Shown in pieces: positions 8,388 to 17,381 of a DNA stretch of 64,000 nt. The notes below the pieces were generated by a model. It made no database searches and was not told where the DNA came from. It saw nothing but the letters and a program-made list of their open reading frames with translations. A program made the translations under genes and the position numbers. The first letter of the stretch is position 1; each line of letters starts with the position of its first letter. The stretch lies in the NCBI RefSeq assembly GCF_002287925.1, contig NZ_CP016769.1, positions 992,001-1,056,000 on the forward strand. Reading direction: 5' to 3'. The stretch comes from Candidatus Planktophila lacus. GTDB taxonomy: Bacteria; Actinomycetota; Actinomycetes; Nanopelagicales; Nanopelagicaceae.

Positions 8388-10054
8388 TAACGGGTTAGCT
8401 TTCGGTAGGTCGCACGGTGCGGACGCGCGGCATCTGCACCAAGGCGAGAGATCTTATTTTCTTCATAAGATTCGAAGTTTCCTTCGAACCAGAACCAACT
8501 GGAATCGCCTTCGTAGGCCAAGATATGTGTTGCTACACGGTCAAGGAACCAACGATCGTGAGAGATCACCACTGCACAACCCGGAAATTCCAGCAGCGCA
8601 TTTTCAAGGGAACCAAGTGTTTCTACATCGAGATCGTTCGTTGGCTCATCGAGAAGTAATAGGTTTCCACCGAGCTTTAAAGTCAACGCCAAGTTCAAAC
8701 GGTTACGTTCTCCACCTGAAAGTACGCCGGCTTTCTTCTGCTGATCAGGGCCCTTAAATCCAAATGCAGATACATATGCGCGAGATGGCATTTCAACTTG
8801 TCCGACCTTAATAAAGTCCAAACCGTCTGAGACAACCTCCCAAAGTGATTTCGTTGGATCGATTCCACCGCGTGACTGATCGACGTAGGCGATCTTTACA
8901 GTTTCACCAATCTTTACCGTTCCAGAATCTGGTTGCTCTAAACCTAAGATTGTTTTGAAGAGCGTTGTCTTTCCGGCACCGTTTGGCCCAATGACTCCAA
9001 CGATTCCGTTGCGCGGCAAAGTGAATGAAAGGTTATCGATCAAGATGCGATCGCCAAATCCTTTAACCAAGTTTTCTACCTCAACAACAACATTTCCTAA
9101 ACGTGGCCCAGGTGGAATTTGAATTTCATCAAAGTCCAACTTACGCATCTTGTCGGCCTCTGCCGCCATTTCTTCGTAACGAGCAAGACGCGCCTTTGAT
9201 TTAACTTGGCGCCCCTTTGCATTCTGGCGAACCCATTCAAGTTCTTCAGTTAAACGCTTAGCGCGCTTGGCATCTTTCTGTCCTTCGATTTTCAGACGCG
9301 TTGCCTTGGTCTCGAGATAAGTTGAGTAGTTACCTTCATATGGATAAGCGCGACCACGATCGAGTTCGAGGATCCATTGTGCGACGTTGTCGAGGAAGTA
9401 CCGATCGTGAGTAATCGCAACGACTGCGCCCGGATATTTATTTAAATGTTGTTCCAGCCATAAAACAGATTCGGCATCAAGGTGGTTTGTTGGTTCATCG
9501 AGAAGCAAAAGATCTGGGGCCTCTAACAACAACTTACAAAGTGCAACGCGGCGCTTTTCTCCACCAGATAAAACCTTTACATCGGCATCAGGTGGTGGAC
9601 AGCGCAGGGCATCCATCGCCTGCTCAAGTTGTGAATCAAGCTCCCAGGCATTTCGGTGATCAAGCTTTTCCTGAAGGTCGCCCATTTCGGCAAGTAACTT
9701 GTCGTAATCAGCATCAGGCTGTGACATCTCATCGCTGATTGCATTGAAGCGATCGAGCATTGCAACAGTTTCGGCAACGCCCTCTTTAACGTTATCAATT
9801 ACATTCTTCTCTTCATTTAAAATTGGTTCCTGCATCAAGATGCCGACGGTGTAACCAGGAGTTAGGTATGCCTCACCATTAGATGGTTGCTGTAAGCCGG
9901 CCATGATCTGCAAGACCGTTGACTTACCGGCGCCGTTAGGGCCGACCACGCCAATCTTTGCTCCGGGATAGAACATCAAGGTGACATCGTCGAGAATTAC
10001 CTTTTCACCATGCGCTTTGCGCGCCTTTTTCATCGTGTAAATGAACTCAGCCAT
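8387..10054 (-). CDS. ettA: Energy-dependent translational throttle protein EttA (ABC-F ATPase)
   Basis: A 555-residue cytosolic ABC-F protein, the normal EttA length, with the family N-terminus MAEFIYTM. It has two ABC domains, each with a Walker A GPNGAGK[ST] (first at residues 38-46), signatures LSGGEKRRVAL and LSGGERNRLNL, and Walker B LLLLDEPTN. The charged linker between the domains corresponds to the P-site tRNA interaction motif that contacts ribosome and initiator tRNA. EttA couples the cell's ATP/ADP ratio to entry into elongation. A TAAGGT box at 10062-10067 ends 7 nt before the ATG, suggesting a leaderless transcript, although AAGG could also act as a weak RBS. Confidence 0.96.
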   Translation of the reverse strand: MAEFIYTMKKARKAHGEKVILDDVTLMFYPGAKIGVVGPNGAGKSTVLQIMAGLQQPSNGEAYLTPGYTVGILMQEPILNEEKNVIDNVKEGVAETVAMLDRFNAISDEMSQPDADYDKLLAEMGDLQEKLDHRNAWELDSQLEQAMDALRCPPPDADVKVLSGGEKRRVALCKLLLEAPDLLLLDEPTNHLDAESVLWLEQHLNKYPGAVVAITHDRYFLDNVAQWILELDRGRAYPYEGNYSTYLETKATRLKIEGQKDAKRAKRLTEELEWVRQNAKGRQVKSKARLARYEEMAAEADKMRKLDFDEIQIPPGPRLGNVVVEVENLVKGFGDRILIDNLSFTLPRNGIVGVIGPNGAGKTTLFKTILGLEQPDSGTVKIGETVKIAYVDQSRGGIDPTKSLWEVVSDGLDFIKVGQVEMPSRAYVSAFGFKGPDQQKKAGVLSGGERNRLNLALTLKLGGNLLLLDEPTNDLDVETLGSLENALLEFPGCAVVISHDRWFLDRVATHILAYEGDSSWFWFEGNFESYEENKISRLGADAARPHRATYRKLTR

Positions 10055-10061
10055 AGAGAAA

Positions 10062-10067
10062 ACCTTA
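10062..10067 (-). promoter_or_regulatory. Putative -10 box for ettA
   Basis: TAAGGT on the minus strand lies 7 nt before ATG 10054 in the 52-bp gap between ettA and the divergent tRNA-Arg. The spacing fits leaderless initiation. The same bases include a possible weak RBS (AAGG), so this is ambiguous. Confidence 0.35.
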
Positions 10068-10106
10068 GTGGTTGATATCGGTACAATTAACTAACGACCT
10101 CTGCAG

Positions 10107-10180
10107 GCGCCTGTAGCTCAGTCGGATAGAGCACTCGCCTTCTAAGCGAGTTGTCGCTGGTTCGATTCCAGCCAGGCGCA
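10107..10180 (+). tRNA. tRNA-Arg (anticodon TCT)
   Basis: A full cloverleaf. Acceptor GCGCCTG (10107-10113) pairs with CAGGCGC (10173-10179), with discriminator A at 10180. The D arm has TAGCTCAGTCGGATAGAGC, the anticodon loop CTTCTAA carries TCT, and the T arm has GGTTCGATTCC. The 3' CCA is not encoded. A TACAAT at 10082-10087 is a possible -10. The orn start codon begins two bases after the discriminator. Confidence 0.97.
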
Positions 10181-10181
10181 C

Positions 10182-10748
10182 ATGACTACACCTTTGCCCC
10201 ACCTGATCTGGATCGACTGCGAAATGACCGGACTCGACTTGGCATCTGATGCCCTAGTTGAGATTGCGGTCTTAGTGACCGATTCTGACCTCAATGTGAT
10301 TGGTGACGGTGTTGATCTTGTGATTGCAACCACTCCTGAAAAGTTGGCTGGCATGAACGAGTACGTAACCCAAATGCATACGACTTCAGGGTTGATCACT
10401 GAAATTCCAAATGGAGTTACTGCAAGTCAAGCCGAAGATGCGATTATTAAATATCTCGAATCCACCGAAACTGTTGCGGGTAAATCACCACTGGCGGGAA
10501 ATTCAGTTAGCGTCGATCGCAACTTCATCGCCCGCGATATGCCCCGCCTTAATGAATACCTGCACTACCGCACCGTCGATGTTTCATCGATTAAAGAGTT
10601 GGCAAGGCGTTGGTATCCCAAGACCTATTTCGCGGCCCCCGCTAAGACCGGCAACCATCGCGCGCTGGGTGATATCCAAGATTCGATCGCCGAACTGGCG
10701 TATTACCGCTCAACCTTGTTTATCCCGACCACTCCAGAGAACGGGTAA
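10182..10748 (+). CDS. orn: Oligoribonuclease
   Basis: A 188-residue DEDDh 3'-5' exonuclease that degrades 2-5 nt RNA fragments (and pGpG) to mononucleotides. Motif I is WIDCEMTGLD near residues 10-19 (Asp12, Glu14). Motif II lies around GNSVSVDRNFIARDMP, and motif III reads NHRALGDIQDSI with the catalytic His and Asp. The conserved block begins only seven residues after the Met, so ATG 10182 is the right start even though it lies one base after tRNA-Arg. There is no room for an RBS outside the tRNA. The orn-then-tRNA-His order is conserved in mycobacteria. Confidence 0.95.
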   Translation: MTTPLPHLIWIDCEMTGLDLASDALVEIAVLVTDSDLNVIGDGVDLVIATTPEKLAGMNEYVTQMHTTSGLITEIPNGVTASQAEDAIIKYLESTETVAGKSPLAGNSVSVDRNFIARDMPRLNEYLHYRTVDVSSIKELARRWYPKTYFAAPAKTGNHRALGDIQDSIAELAYYRSTLFIPTTPENG

Positions 10749-10787
10749 GAGTGGATAACGGGTACTATTGGATTTCAATCAGCACAT

Positions 10788-10861
10788 GGTGGGCGTAGCT
10801 CAGCTGGTAGAGCACTCGGTTGTGGTCCGAGATGTCGCGGGTTCGAGCCCCGTCGCTCACC
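10788..10861 (+). tRNA. tRNA-His (anticodon GTG)
   Basis: Acceptor GTGGGCG (10789-10795) pairs with CGCTCAC (10854-10860). The histidine-specific extra base G-1 at 10788 faces C73 at 10861. The anticodon loop TTGTGGT carries GTG, and the T arm has GGGTTCGAGCCCC. Here the CCA is encoded (10862-10864), unlike the tRNA-Arg and tRNA-Lys of this window. A TACTAT at 10763-10768 is a possible -10. Confidence 0.97.
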
Positions 10862-10897
10862 CCAAGTTTTTTCATTAACCAAACGAGAGCAGCAATT

Positions 10898-11383
10898 ATG
10901 ATCTTTGATGTAATCATCGAAATCCCGGCAGGATCTCGCAACAAATACGAAGTCGATCACGTAACTGGTGAGATCCGCTTAGATCGCATGCTCTTTACTT
11001 CAACTCGTTACCCATATGACTATGGCTATGTAAAGAACACTTTGTCGCAAGATGGCGACCCGCTTGATGCTTTGGTGATGCTTGATGAGCCAACTTTCCC
11101 GGGCTGCGTTGTCTCTTGCCGCGTAATTGGAATGTTAAATATGACTGATGAGGCAGGCGGAGATGACAAGTTGCTCTGCGTTGCAGCCGGCGATGTTCGC
11201 AAGTCATACCTGCAAGATCTAAGTGATGTCCCTGCTTACGAACTCTCTGAAATCAAACACTTCTTTGAGGTCTACAAAACTCTCGAACCTGGCAAGTCTG
11301 TACAAGGCGGCGAATGGGTTGGGCACGACGCTGCGGAGGAAGAAATCCACGCGTCATATAAGCGATATAACGAAACCCACTAA
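10898..11383 (+). CDS. ppa: Inorganic pyrophosphatase (family I)
   Basis: A 161-residue soluble pyrophosphatase hydrolysing PPi to two phosphates. The start is ATG 10898 (IFDVIIEIPAGSRNKYE), matching the family N-terminus, with CGAGAG 8 nt upstream; a longer frame runs back through tRNA-His and is rejected. Active-site elements seen: EIPxGSRNKYEVD, the YPYDYGY segment, and DGDPLDALVM with the metal-binding aspartates. The length fits the short bacterial/actinobacterial form. Confidence 0.96.
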   Translation: MIFDVIIEIPAGSRNKYEVDHVTGEIRLDRMLFTSTRYPYDYGYVKNTLSQDGDPLDALVMLDEPTFPGCVVSCRVIGMLNMTDEAGGDDKLLCVAAGDVRKSYLQDLSDVPAYELSEIKHFFEVYKTLEPGKSVQGGEWVGHDAAEEEIHASYKRYNETH

Positions 11384-11449
11384 GACTCCCCTTTAGCATT
11401 ACTCCATTGCTCGGCCACTCATTAGGCGGTGCAGATTTCGGAGAGCGCT

Positions 11450-12718
11450 GTGATTGATGTAAATACTGGTGATACCGCTTGGGTTCTAGCAAGCGCTGCC
11501 TTAGTTCTATTCATGACACCTGGTTTAGCGGTTTTCTATGGCGGCATGGTTCGCGCCAAGAGCGCGCTAAATATGATGATGATGTCTTTCGCTGCAATGG
11601 GCGTTACGACAATCATCTGGGTGTTATACGGATACTCATTAGCTTTCGGTAAATCAAATGGCGGTTTAATCGGAAACTTCGATCACATCGGTTTATCAAA
11701 TACTTTAGATCAAGTCACCGGCGCTGAAGGTCATCAGATCCCAGTACTTGCTTTTGCAATGTTCCAATTAACTTTCGCGATTATCACCGTGGCACTTCTT
11801 TCCGGCGCTATTGCAGATCGTGCGAAATACGGCTCATGGGTTGTCTTTGTCGCAGTCTGGATCACCTTGGTTTATTTACCAATCGCGCACTGGGCTTTCG
11901 CCACACAAGGTGGTAACGGCGGATGGATCATCGACAAACTTGGCGCGCTCGATTTCGCTGGCGGAACCGTTGTTGAAATCAACTCCGGCGCGGCTGCTTT
12001 AGCCCTTGCACTAGTTCTCGGAAAGCGCGATGGTTTCAAGCGCGATCCAATGCGTCCTCACAACATGCCACTTGTTCTGCTCGGCGCAGGAATGCTCTGG
12101 TTCGGTTGGTTTGGATTTAACTCAGGTTCTGCGCTTTCTGCAGGTTCTCTTGCGGCAACAGCGATGATTAACACTCAGATTTCTACCGCTGCGGCAGCAA
12201 TGACTTGGATCGCTTATGAAAAGAAGCGCGATGGCAAGGCAACAACTCTTGGCGTTGCATCTGGTGCAATCGCTGGAGCTGTAGCAATCACACCTGCCTG
12301 CGGTTACCTAAACCCAATGGGCGCGCTAGTTCTTGGACTAATTGCAGGTGTTGCATCTGCTTGGGCGGTAACTCGCAAATACAAGTTCGGATATGACGAT
12401 TCACTAGATGTTGTCGGCGTTCACGGTGTGGGCGGGCTTATCGGAATGCTCTTTATCGGCTTGGCAGCAACAGTCACAGCCAATGCTGCAGGTAAAGACG
12501 GGCTCTTCTTTAGCGGCGGCACCGGCTTACTTCAATCACAAATAATCGCCATTGTGGCTGTTGCGACCTTCTCGTTCTGCGCAACATGGTTAATCGCAAC
12601 CGTGATTTCAAAAACCATCGGCTTCCGAGCATTCCGCGACGACGAGCTAAATGGCCTCGATACGACTTATCACGCCGAATCGGCATATGACATAACCGGA
12701 AACTCAAACCGGTACTAG
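11450..12718 (+). CDS. amt: Ammonium transporter (Amt family)
   Basis: Integral membrane ammonium channel of about 422 residues with 11 expected helices. The N-terminal FYGGMVRAKSALNMMMMSF is the Amt signature. The twin-histidine pore is visible as PIAHWAF and as VVGVHGVGG. GTG 11450 is chosen as the start because GGAGAG (11440-11445) lies just upstream; an in-frame GTG 7 codons earlier has no good RBS. The next gene, 27 nt downstream, encodes PII, the usual partner that plugs the channel when nitrogen is plentiful. Confidence 0.95.
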   Translation: MIDVNTGDTAWVLASAALVLFMTPGLAVFYGGMVRAKSALNMMMMSFAAMGVTTIIWVLYGYSLAFGKSNGGLIGNFDHIGLSNTLDQVTGAEGHQIPVLAFAMFQLTFAIITVALLSGAIADRAKYGSWVVFVAVWITLVYLPIAHWAFATQGGNGGWIIDKLGALDFAGGTVVEINSGAAALALALVLGKRDGFKRDPMRPHNMPLVLLGAGMLWFGWFGFNSGSALSAGSLAATAMINTQISTAAAAMTWIAYEKKRDGKATTLGVASGAIAGAVAITPACGYLNPMGALVLGLIAGVASAWAVTRKYKFGYDDSLDVVGVHGVGGLIGMLFIGLAATVTANAAGKDGLFFSGGTGLLQSQIIAIVAVATFSFCATWLIATVISKTIGFRAFRDDELNGLDTTYHAESAYDITGNSNRY

Positions 12719-13737
<1,019 letters not shown>

Positions 13738-13764
13738 GTCACCATCTTCGCGTCAGCCGACGTG

Positions 13765-13793
13765 TTAGACAAGCCGCGCTGCCCTGATAGGGT
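13765..13793 (+). promoter_or_regulatory. Promoter of tRNA-Lys
   Basis: TTAGAC (13765-13770) and TAGGGT (13788-13793) are separated by exactly 17 bp and fit a housekeeping actinobacterial promoter. Transcription would start near 13800, just before an 8-bp inverted repeat and the tRNA. Confidence 0.5.
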
Positions 13794-13802
13794 CTGCTCT
13801 GC

Positions 13803-13826
13803 ATTCAAACATTCGACCGTTTGAAT
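13803..13826. repeat. 8-bp inverted repeat abutting the tRNA-Lys 5' end
   Basis: ATTCAAAC (13803-13810) is repeated inverted as GTTTGAAT (13819-13826), with an 8-nt loop. The right arm ends on the base before the mature tRNA. In the transcript it would form a leader hairpin at the RNase P site. Confidence 0.6.
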
Positions 13827-13899
13827 GGGTTGTTAGCTCAGTTGGTAGAGCAGGTGACTCTTAATCACCGGGTCGGGGGTTCGAGTCCCTCACAACCCA
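13827..13899 (+). tRNA. tRNA-Lys (anticodon CTT)
   Basis: Acceptor GGGTTGT (13827-13833) pairs with ACAACCC (13892-13898), with discriminator A 13899. The D arm has TAGCTCAGTTGGTAGAGC, the anticodon loop CTCTTAA carries CTT, and the T arm has GGGTTCGAGTCCC. CCA is not encoded. It marks the start of the AT-rich polysaccharide segment. Confidence 0.97.
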
Positions 13900-14081
13900 C
13901 TTAATAATTGTAAATGCTGCATGATTGATGAATTCTCAACATCACGTGAATGCGGATCGCAGGCAATGCGGTTATAGCATGTAGGAGAACTTAAAGACCA
14001 GTGCGTTCGAATGTACCCTCCTGACCAATGCAAATATAATGAAAACTCGTGAAATGAATCAAATTAGAGAGGCGTTCAAGA

Positions 14082-14795
14082 ATGAGAATTAGATCAAAAA
14101 TCAAAGCTATCCAAGTCAGATTTTACGATCTAATTAAAGTGACTTCCCTAGCTTCATTTCTTCGTTCGAGAAGTTACTCTCAATTCTGGGAAGACCGGTT
14201 GATTCTAAGGATGCTAAATTCAAACATTGGATCCTACGTCGACATTGGAGCCGGAGCACCTTCATGGGGGTCCAACACATACTTACTCTACAAAAGGGGC
14301 TGGAGAGGCGTGTGTGTTGACCCCATAAAATTCAATATAGATTTACACAAAATAATCAGGAGACACGATCGCCAGTATAAATCGGTAGTCTCGTCTGGGT
14401 CCTCCCAAATTCAATTTTACGAACTTTCTCCCTGGGAATTATCAACGACAGACGAATCCATTGCCCAACTACGCATAAGGGAAGGCGCTAGACATATTCA
14501 GAGTGGATTGCTAAATAGTATTTCTCTGGAGAAAATCTATGAGGAGAATCCAATCAAAAGACCTGCACTTCTAAGTATTGATGTCGAAGGTGCTGAAATG
14601 AGCGTGTTGCAAAGTAACAATTGGAGCAGATATTCCCCTGACATAATCTGCATCGAAGAATTGAATAATCCTCTTTCAGACTCAGAAATCAAGTCTTTCT
14701 TATCAAAAGTGGGGTATCAGATGGCAGCCTATAACGGAGTCTCATCAATTTACATTTGGACTAAAAGCGACCAATTGATTAATTCTTTAACTTAA
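14082..14795 (+). CDS. FkbM-family methyltransferase
   Basis: A 237-residue SAM-dependent methyltransferase of the FkbM type, common in surface polysaccharide clusters, where such enzymes O-methylate sugars. The SAM site is YVDIGAGAPSWGSNT, followed by WRGVCVDPIKFN with the acidic adenosine-binding residue. The family's second motif is SIDVEGAEMSVL, with IICIEE after it. AGAGAGG at 14066-14072 is the RBS. The gene is AT-rich and uses many AGA/ATA codons, unlike the block before tRNA-Lys, which suggests horizontal exchange. It is convergent with the following glycosyltransferase. Confidence 0.85.
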   Translation: MRIRSKIKAIQVRFYDLIKVTSLASFLRSRSYSQFWEDRLILRMLNSNIGSYVDIGAGAPSWGSNTYLLYKRGWRGVCVDPIKFNIDLHKIIRRHDRQYKSVVSSGSSQIQFYELSPWELSTTDESIAQLRIREGARHIQSGLLNSISLEKIYEENPIKRPALLSIDVEGAEMSVLQSNNWSRYSPDIICIEELNNPLSDSEIKSFLSKVGYQMAAYNGVSSIYIWTKSDQLINSLT

Positions 14796-14888
14796 CTTTT
14801 TTTCCGTTTTAAGTTTGCATTTCTTAAAATAATTTCGTTAATTCTATAAAGTGATCCACTACTTGCCTACAAAAAAAAATCATTTGCC

Positions 14889-16085
14889 TTATCTTAACTT
14901 CTCTAGAATTGACAAATAACGCTGATCGGTATACTCATCGGCTATTGTTTTTTTCGCATTTACTTGAATTCTATTCTTGAACTCATCGTCTCGCTCTATC
15001 TCATCAATCCAGTGAATAAAAGAGAGTGAGTCAAGCTTAGAGATAATTCCATTAAATCCGTGGGTTATTGGAGAACCGCTATTCCAAGTGGTAATCACTA
15101 CTTTCCCTATAGCCATGGCCTCTGTCACCACACGTGCACCACCTTCTGCGTATGAAGGAAAAATAAAGAGGTCTGTCGTTGACATTTCATCTGCTAATTC
15201 AGCTTCGGAAACCCATGACCTCTGACGAACATGTGGATTCGCAAGCAGATCACTCTTCACATTCGCTTTAACCTTACCCCAGTTGCCAATAAGTGTAATT
15301 TCAAAATCTTTATTTCTCGATCTGAGATTTTCCGCAATGTCGCGAATATGGTTTATTCCCTTACGCTCTTCTAAACCACCGGCAAATAGAATTCTTGTAG
15401 TTCCACCCTTATCAGCATGGGATGAGAGTTTCTTTGAGAAAATCGGAAGCGGAGGAAGGTACGCGACTACAATTTTCTCATCCGGTACTCCTGCGTACAG
15501 AAATGACTCTCTGACAAAATCGCTGTTTACGAGAATTCTATTTGCGCGATCAATATCCTTCAGAATCAATCGATCACACAAACTTAGATCAATTTTCTCA
15601 GTTAGACCGAATTTCCCTTCCTTGAGTAACGTAGGAATCGTCGAAGGATGAGCTAGTGAAGCATCGCAAACAAGCGTACGGTCTCCCTGTCTTATTCTGC
15701 TGCCAAAACCTGCTCTCACTAACAAGATTTCAGCGCCTGAATTTGGACTTCGACTAATTATGAAATTTGCAAAATATGAATGCAAAATAAATGAAAAACA
15801 ATTAACAACATCAGCTAATTTAAATAGTTTTCTTTTATGCAAACTTCTTCCTAGCTGATAAACCAATTCCGTCACTGCGCTAGAGCGTCTAGGAAGATTC
15901 TCAACGTTTTCGATTCTAGAGTTAAATTTGTTGCGAATTCTTATCGGAAAAAGGGTTTCAAAAATCCGTTTCTGAGGAATATACGATGTTACTCCTACTC
16001 GCAAGAGATTCTGATCGCTGAGAATCCTCATTGTTCTCAGTAGATGGCTCTTCGAAACGCCAGTTACAACAGTAAATTGCTTCAT
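14889..16085 (-). CDS. GT4-type glycosyltransferase
   Basis: A 398-residue GT-B glycosyltransferase. The C-terminal donor-binding half is recognisable: ILFAGGLEERKGINHI, a Pro-Ser site (IFPSYAEGG), then ARVVTEAMAIGKVV with the Glu-x7-Glu arrangement of family 4. The N-terminal acceptor half is divergent. It acts in the cytosol on a lipid-linked glycan; sugar specificity is not readable. It is the last gene of the minus-strand run wzy-wzx-GT and lies 21 nt from wzx. AT-rich like its neighbours. Confidence 0.85.
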   Translation of the reverse strand: MKQFTVVTGVSKSHLLRTMRILSDQNLLRVGVTSYIPQKRIFETLFPIRIRNKFNSRIENVENLPRRSSAVTELVYQLGRSLHKRKLFKLADVVNCFSFILHSYFANFIISRSPNSGAEILLVRAGFGSRIRQGDRTLVCDASLAHPSTIPTLLKEGKFGLTEKIDLSLCDRLILKDIDRANRILVNSDFVRESFLYAGVPDEKIVVAYLPPLPIFSKKLSSHADKGGTTRILFAGGLEERKGINHIRDIAENLRSRNKDFEITLIGNWGKVKANVKSDLLANPHVRQRSWVSEAELADEMSTTDLFIFPSYAEGGARVVTEAMAIGKVVITTWNSGSPITHGFNGIISKLDSLSFIHWIDEIERDDEFKNRIQVNAKKTIADEYTDQRYLSILEKLR

Positions 16086-16106
16086 TATAAATCTCTCTTC
16101 AAGAAG

Positions 16107-17381
16107 TCATACTGATCGAATTAATGCACTAGAACGTAGAAAAGTGTATCTAGTTAGGAGAATATCCTGTATACAAAACGCAATTACAATTCCAAGTAAA
16201 CCAAATTTCGGTGCTAGATAGAATAGGGAAACAACTCCAATCAGAGAACTTAACAGGAAACGTTTCGCAATTCCTTCATGTTCATTCGCCGCAAAAAGGA
16301 AAACTGACCGATAATTCCAAGGTACATCAATTGCGACCGAGAGCAAAAATACGATGAATATCAATGGAGTGACAAGAGGGGCGTTTTTAAAATACTCGGA
16401 AATGATGAAATCTGAAGCGAGAGCTAGAATTGAAAAAGGAATAACCGTGCTGAAAATAAGTCGGTTTCGTATCTGAGACTTTAGACTTAATAATTGAATC
16501 TTGTTGCCCGAGAATATCTCGCGACTTAAGGTAGGTGAATAGCTAGTTAGTATCGCACTTGAGAGCTGTCTTATCACTCCCGTGGAAATCCTTAAAAGGC
16601 TCAAGGAAGCAACGAATTCTTTAGACATTATGACACCCAGGATTAAGTTCGATGCGTCAAACAAGAGTAGGGAGCCAACAGGCATGGCGAGGAAACCGAG
16701 ACCCTTCCTTAGGTTCAAATGCAAGAAATCAACGATCTCCTTTACAGATCGCTGATTTGCCCTCCTAAAGGACAACCATTTTCGATTCAGAATAGAACCG
16801 ACCGAAACAAAAACTAGTCGTGAAAGCAGCGTACTAATAGCCAGAGTTTCTATAGATGTTTGTAGAGTGATACAAATTACCAGCAAGATGGATTCGAGAA
16901 TATAACTAAAAACAAGCACACCAAAACCTCTAGGATTAACGTGTGCGCGGGAGATTGCCTCGTTTAGTCGAATTATGACTTGTAGAACTAAACCAATGGC
17001 TATGTAAGAGAACAGGTTTCCGGAGTTAATTAGGGCGAGGAGCGTTCCATCGAGTACCAAAATAACTGTAATTAACGTAAGAGCTATCATGAAAGTGTAC
17101 TTCCAGAGACATTCCAAGGTTTTTTCGGCCTCGAATTCCTTCCCTAATGAACGTAACCTTATGGCCTCATTGGTCACCGAATTGAACATGCCAAAATCGC
17201 ATAAACTTATAATTGTTGACAGCGATAATGCAATTATCCATTCTCCATAACCATCCAAACCGAATTCACGAATGAAAAGAATCGGAATTCCAATCTGGAA
17301 TAAAGTCATGAACAGTATGTATATCGCCCTTAGAGCGAGATACGTTTCCTCAGTTTTCAAATTTTTAATTCTTTTAATCAT
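16107..17381 (-). CDS. wzx: Polysaccharide flippase (Wzx/MOP superfamily)
   Basis: A 424-residue protein with 12 or so hydrophobic segments and short charged loops, in the pattern of Wzx/RfbX flippases. The N-terminal region IPILFIREFGLDGYGEW and the following FGMFNSVTNEAIRLRSLG resemble the conserved start of the family. It would move undecaprenyl-diphosphate-linked repeat units across the membrane. It overlaps the upstream polymerase gene by 8 nt. The symbol is by function; sequence conservation in this family is low. Confidence 0.82.
   Translation of the reverse strand: MIKRIKNLKTEETYLALRAIYILFMTLFQIGIPILFIREFGLDGYGEWIIALSLSTIISLCDFGMFNSVTNEAIRLRSLGKEFEAEKTLECLWKYTFMIALTLITVILVLDGTLLALINSGNLFSYIAIGLVLQVIIRLNEAISRAHVNPRGFGVLVFSYILESILLVICITLQTSIETLAISTLLSRLVFVSVGSILNRKWLSFRRANQRSVKEIVDFLHLNLRKGLGFLAMPVGSLLLFDASNLILGVIMSKEFVASLSLLRISTGVIRQLSSAILTSYSPTLSREIFSGNKIQLLSLKSQIRNRLIFSTVIPFSILALASDFIISEYFKNAPLVTPLIFIVFLLSVAIDVPWNYRSVFLFAANEHEGIAKRFLLSSLIGVVSLFYLAPKFGLLGIVIAFCIQDILLTRYTFLRSSALIRSV

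Noticed and set aside
10820-10897. N-terminal extension of the pyrophosphatase through tRNA-His
   Set aside because: The extra 26 codons overlap the tRNA and do not match the family N-terminus; ATG 10898 has an RBS.
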